Shown here in pieces: positions 60,876-64,000 of a stretch of DNA of 64,000 nucleotides. The number at the start of each line of letters is the position of its first letter. The first letter of the stretch is position 1. The stretch spans positions 105,796 to 169,795 of the forward strand of contig JAEUVA010000034.1 in NCBI GenBank assembly GCA_016787045.1. Reading direction: 5' to 3'. This stretch comes from Chitinophagales bacterium (GTDB lineage Bacteria; Bacteroidota; Bacteroidia; Chitinophagales; LD1). A model generated the notes under the pieces. The model was given only the letters and a program-made list of their open reading frames with translations. It was not told the origin of the DNA and made no database searches. A program made the translations under genes and the position numbers.

Positions 60876-63800
60876 TTAGCGGAGAATAGTTATGCTACCT
60901 TTGAAAGTTTTGAGCACTGTACCGTCCAGCATGGTTACTTTCATTACATATACCAATACTTGCGGGTCTAAGGTTGCGCCTTTGTAAGTACCATCCCACT
61001 TAAAGTAAGGGTCTGCAACAGCATCAAAAACTTTTTCGCCCCAACGGTCAAAAATCATTAAGTCAAACTTTTTGATGGCTGCAAGATTTCCGTACAACTG
61101 GAAGATGTCGTTGTTGCCATCACCGTTTGGCGTAAAGGCGTTAGGTGTAAATATCTCGTGATTTACAATTACAGTAACCGATACAGTGTCTTGTGCTATG
61201 CAGCCGTTCACATCGGTAGCTACCACGGTATATGTAGTAGAGTGCCCCGGTTGAATAGTTACATCTGTACATGTTGCACAAGGGAACCCAAAGTTGGGTG
61301 TCCATTGATATGTGGTCTGCGGGCTACCGGTTGACACAGCACTTAAGTCCACATACTCACCAAGTATAATAGTGCCCCCACCACTTGCAGTTACACTAAA
61401 CTGATTGGTGTTGATGATGGTAAACGAGGTATCAAACTTACAACCGTTAGCATCAGTTACTTGCACATAATATGTACCGGTACCTACGTTAGTCAAATCT
61501 TCGTTGGTAGAACCATTACTCCATTGATAAGTGTATGGTGCTGTACCTTGTGTGATAGTCAAATCCACTCCCCCTAAATCTTGTGCACAAACCAAGTTAT
61601 CTGTTTCACCTACACCAAGCATAGGTGGCAATGTATTGATGAATGCATTGGCGTTTGCAGTACATCCTTTACTATCAGTTACGGTTAGTTGATAACTGCC
61701 TGCTGCTACATTGCTCAAATCTTTTGTGGTGGCGTTATTGCTCCACATATAGGTATAATTTGGTGTACCTCCAGTAATAGTTGCTTGCACCGCCCCGGTT
61801 GAGGCACCAAAGCAAGCTATATTGGTTACTTGTATTCCTACACCCAATAACGATGGCTCGCTTACAGAAACTGTGTTTTGTGAAGCCGTACAGCCATTCG
61901 CATCTGTTACGGTAAGTGAATAACTTCCAGCACTTAAATTTTGAACAAATGCAGTGCTTGCACCATTACTCCAATTGTAAATGTAAGAAGGTGTTCCTCC
62001 AATAATACTAACTTGAATAGAGCCATCAGCACCTCCAAAACAAGAAGGCATAGTAGAGGTAGTATTTATTGCCATTGCTGCAGGTTGGTTAAGCACAGTA
62101 GATGCGCTAGTCAAGCATCCATTAGCATCAGTTACTGCAACAGCATAAGTGCCCGCAATAGCATTGGCAATATCTTCTGTATTGATACTAGAATTGCTGT
62201 TCCAAACAAAAGTATAGTTAGGCGTACCACCGTTTACCGTCAAATCAACTAAACCATTTGCTGCTCCATTACAGCTGGGGTCTTGCTTGGCAATAACTGC
62301 TTGTAGTGGTTGTGGCTGAGTTATAGCCCATGAAGATGAAAGTGAACAGTTGTTAGCATCGGTAGCTGTGATAGTGTAAGTGGCCGGAGAAAGATTATTG
62401 ATGTCTTCTGTAACAGCATTATTGCTCCAGTTGAAAACATAAGGTGTAACACCACCGCTGGTGAGCACATCTATACTACCGTTATTCATTCCACTGCAAG
62501 TTACATCTGTTTTAATGCCATTAATGCTCAACTGTACTGGTTGGGTAACTGCGGTACTTGCAATTTGCTGGCAACCCTGGCTATCGGTAACGGTTAATGA
62601 ATAATTAGCTGCGGACACGTTGTTGATTTGTGATTGAGTGCTTCCGGTATTCCAACTGTATGAATAAGCGGTGGTGCCTCCGGTAACTATAGATGTTATA
62701 GTACCATTTGTGCCTCCAAAACAACTCACATTTGTTGTGCTAAGTGTTACATTAAGTGCAGTTGGTTCAGTAATTACTACCGGTTGGCTTACAGCACATG
62801 AGTTTACATCATTCACCGTTAACTGATAAGTGCCGGCACTTAGGTTAGTTCTATCTTCTGTATTTACGCCATCGCTCCATATAAATGTGAATGGTATTGT
62901 GCCTCCTTGGATGGTTATATCAATAGAGCCATTGCTACCACCAAAACAACTTACGTTGGTGTGTGTGTTAGTAACCACTACTATTGAGTTGGGTTGTGTT
63001 ATAGTGAGGTTAGCATTTGCTACACAATTATTCGCATCGCGAATAATCACAAAGTAATTTCCGGCAGGTATATTATTTAAATCTTCTGTTGTAGCTTGAT
63101 TGTTCCATTGGAAGGTATAGCCGGGAGTAGAGCCACTAACAGTAAGGTTAATGTTACCATCGTTACCACCATTACAGCTTACGTTGTTGTACTGCAACGA
63201 AACATTAAAGGCAGATGGCTCAATCACTAATATGGTTTGTGATGCGGTACAGTTATTGGCATCGGTTACAGTTATAGTATAGTTGCCGGCAGCTATACCA
63301 GATAAATCTTGTGCGTTGCTTCCGTTTGTCCAATTGTAGGTATAGTTGCCTGTACCGCCTGTGGGAGTAATGTCAATAGCTCCGGTTAAGTTACCGTTGC
63401 AAACCACATTTGTGTGTGTTTCGGTAATTGTAATGGCTGTTGGCTGCCCTACGGTTACAGAAGAACTTGCAGTACAAAGATTAGCATCCTCTACTGTTAC
63501 TGTGTAAACTCCTGCCGGCACATTTGCCAAGTTTTGATTGGTAAAAGAGTTGCTCCAAATGTAAGTGTAGCCGGTTGTTCCACCACTTACAATAGAAGTA
63601 ATACTTCCAGAATTTGCACCGTTGCACAAGGCATCTGTTTTGGTTAGTGATACACCAAGAGGTGCAGATGGTTGCGTAATGGTTACCGCTATTGAAGCCG
63701 TACAGTTGTTGGCATCGGTTACGGTTACCGAATAACTGCCTGCCGTTAAGCTGGTACGGTTGGCTGTAGTAGCTCCACCATTCCACAAGTAAGTGTATGG

Positions 63801-64000
63801 TGTAGTACCTCCGGTGGTTGCTGTTGTTATCCCTCCATTGCTGCCACCAAAGCAAGATACCGGAACCACTGTAGGCGCTGTAATAGTTAATGCTCCTGCC
63901 GGCTGTGTAACCGTGGTGGTGGCTACTGCGGTACAACTGTTAGCATCGGTTACAGTTAGTGTATATGTGCCAGCAATCAATGTGCCGCGATTGGCAGTAG
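60876..64000 (-). CDS. SprB-repeat adhesin with type B T9SS sorting domain (partial; N-terminus beyond window)
   Basis: The frame is open to the right edge, giving the last ~1041 residues. It has eleven complete SprB-type repeats of about 70-77 residues, and the end of another at the edge. Each repeat contains SCFGGxNGxI, TPxYxYxWSNG, AGxYxxTVTDANxC and a QP at the boundary. A linker with GEYVDLSAVSTGS precedes a C-terminal CHU_C domain (IFTPNAFTPNGDGNNDIFQL, FDRWGEKVF, KGSITILR). SprB itself is a large repetitive adhesin of F. johnsoniae used for gliding on surfaces. A similar role is likely but unproven. Its sprF-like partner may lie outside the window, unless one of the three here serves it. 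Confidence 0.93.
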   Translation of the reverse strand, partial: TANRGTLIAGTYTLTVTDANSCTAVATTTVTQPAGALTITAPTVVPVSCFGGSNGGITTATTGGTTPYTYLWNGGATTANRTSLTAGSYSVTVTDANNCTASIAVTITQPSAPLGVSLTKTDALCNGANSGSITSIVSGGTTGYTYIWSNSFTNQNLANVPAGVYTVTVEDANLCTASSSVTVGQPTAITITETHTNVVCNGNLTGAIDITPTGGTGNYTYNWTNGSNAQDLSGIAAGNYTITVTDANNCTASQTILVIEPSAFNVSLQYNNVSCNGGNDGNINLTVSGSTPGYTFQWNNQATTEDLNNIPAGNYFVIIRDANNCVANANLTITQPNSIVVVTNTHTNVSCFGGSNGSIDITIQGGTIPFTFIWSDGVNTEDRTNLSAGTYQLTVNDVNSCAVSQPVVITEPTALNVTLSTTNVSCFGGTNGTITSIVTGGTTAYSYSWNTGSTQSQINNVSAANYSLTVTDSQGCQQIASTAVTQPVQLSINGIKTDVTCSGMNNGSIDVLTSGGVTPYVFNWSNNAVTEDINNLSPATYTITATDANNCSLSSSWAITQPQPLQAVIAKQDPSCNGAANGLVDLTVNGGTPNYTFVWNSNSSINTEDIANAIAGTYAVAVTDANGCLTSASTVLNQPAAMAINTTSTMPSCFGGADGSIQVSIIGGTPSYIYNWSNGASTAFVQNLSAGSYSLTVTDANGCTASQNTVSVSEPSLLGVGIQVTNIACFGASTGAVQATITGGTPNYTYMWSNNATTKDLSNVAAGSYQLTVTDSKGCTANANAFINTLPPMLGVGETDNLVCAQDLGGVDLTITQGTAPYTYQWSNGSTNEDLTNVGTGTYYVQVTDANGCKFDTSFTIINTNQFSVTASGGGTIILGEYVDLSAVSTGSPQTTYQWTPNFGFPCATCTDVTIQPGHSTTYTVVATDVNGCIAQDTVSVTVIVNHEIFTPNAFTPNGDGNNDIFQLYGNLAAIKKFDLMIFDRWGEKVFDAVADPYFKWDGTYKGATLDPQVLVYVMKVTMLDGTVLKTFKGSITILR

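Noticed and set aside
1..64000. tRNA, rRNA or known riboswitch elements
   Set aside because: No cloverleaf-like sequence with CCA-type ends, rRNA-like sequence or recognisable riboswitch was found in the intergenic gaps by eye. A covariance-model search would be needed to be sure.

Overview
The window looks like chromosomal DNA of a member of the Bacteroidota, probably a non-Flavobacteria lineage near Chitinophagales/Sphingobacteriales; the exact rank is inferred. The evidence is a cluster of type IX secretion (T9SS) and gliding genes (PorV, PorU, GldJ, three PorP/SprF paralogues), many large secreted proteins with T9SS C-terminal sorting domains (four type B/CHU_C, three type A), and several TAnnTTTG promoter boxes. 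No rRNA, tRNA or CRISPR array was seen.

Layout. 1-3040: the end of a membrane protein, then a five-gene minus-strand operon (LemA, two TPM-domain proteins, inorganic pyrophosphatase, thioredoxin-like protein). 3141-8600: a small AhpD-like protein, then a cassette of a type B secreted protein, PorP/SprF and a PorE-like TPR/propeller/OmpA protein. 8617-20348: a 45-nt perfect palindrome, a VIT-domain secreted protein, ComEC, a DivIC/FtsB-like protein, a multi-pass membrane protein, an M16 peptidase homologue without its zinc motif, and two further T9SS cargo proteins. 20349-21342: the only long stretch without an intact gene. It holds a broken minus-strand gene whose tail is a 42/84-bp tandem repeat, bracketed by two similar palindromes. 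21343-29449: porV and porU on the minus strand, sprF-like and gldJ on the plus strand. 29470-30912: remnant of a Mu-like prophage, with a truncated gpF-type head protein carrying a CdiA-type nuclease-like C-terminus and a gpG-type protein. 30969-41060: an OmpA lipoprotein, a collagen-like S74 protein, a GH3-family protein, a multi-PAS histidine kinase, a polyprenyl synthetase, an alpha/beta hydrolase, a solute-binding-fold protein without a signal peptide, and a small membrane protein. 41076-51877: a delta-60-repeat giant protein, then a second secreted-protein/SprF/TPR-PD40-OmpA cassette. 51930-60870: a pseudouridine synthase with a repetitive basic extension, then a compact operon of two SGNH hydrolases, an MBOAT acyltransferase, a glucosaminidase, a double-thioredoxin protein, two small envelope proteins and exonuclease III. 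60876-64000: a SprB-repeat adhesin that runs off the right edge.

The main theme is cell-surface biology. PorU and PorV are the T9SS sortase and shuttle that would process the window's own cargo. Each PorP/SprF next to a type B cargo gene probably helps export or anchor that cargo, and the adjacent OmpA-type protein probably ties the complex to peptidoglycan. The parts best worth checking are the prophage remnant with a toxin-like domain, the broken repeat gene and its flanking palindromes, the duplicated cargo/SprF/OmpA cassette, and the SGNH-SGNH-MBOAT-glucosaminidase operon.
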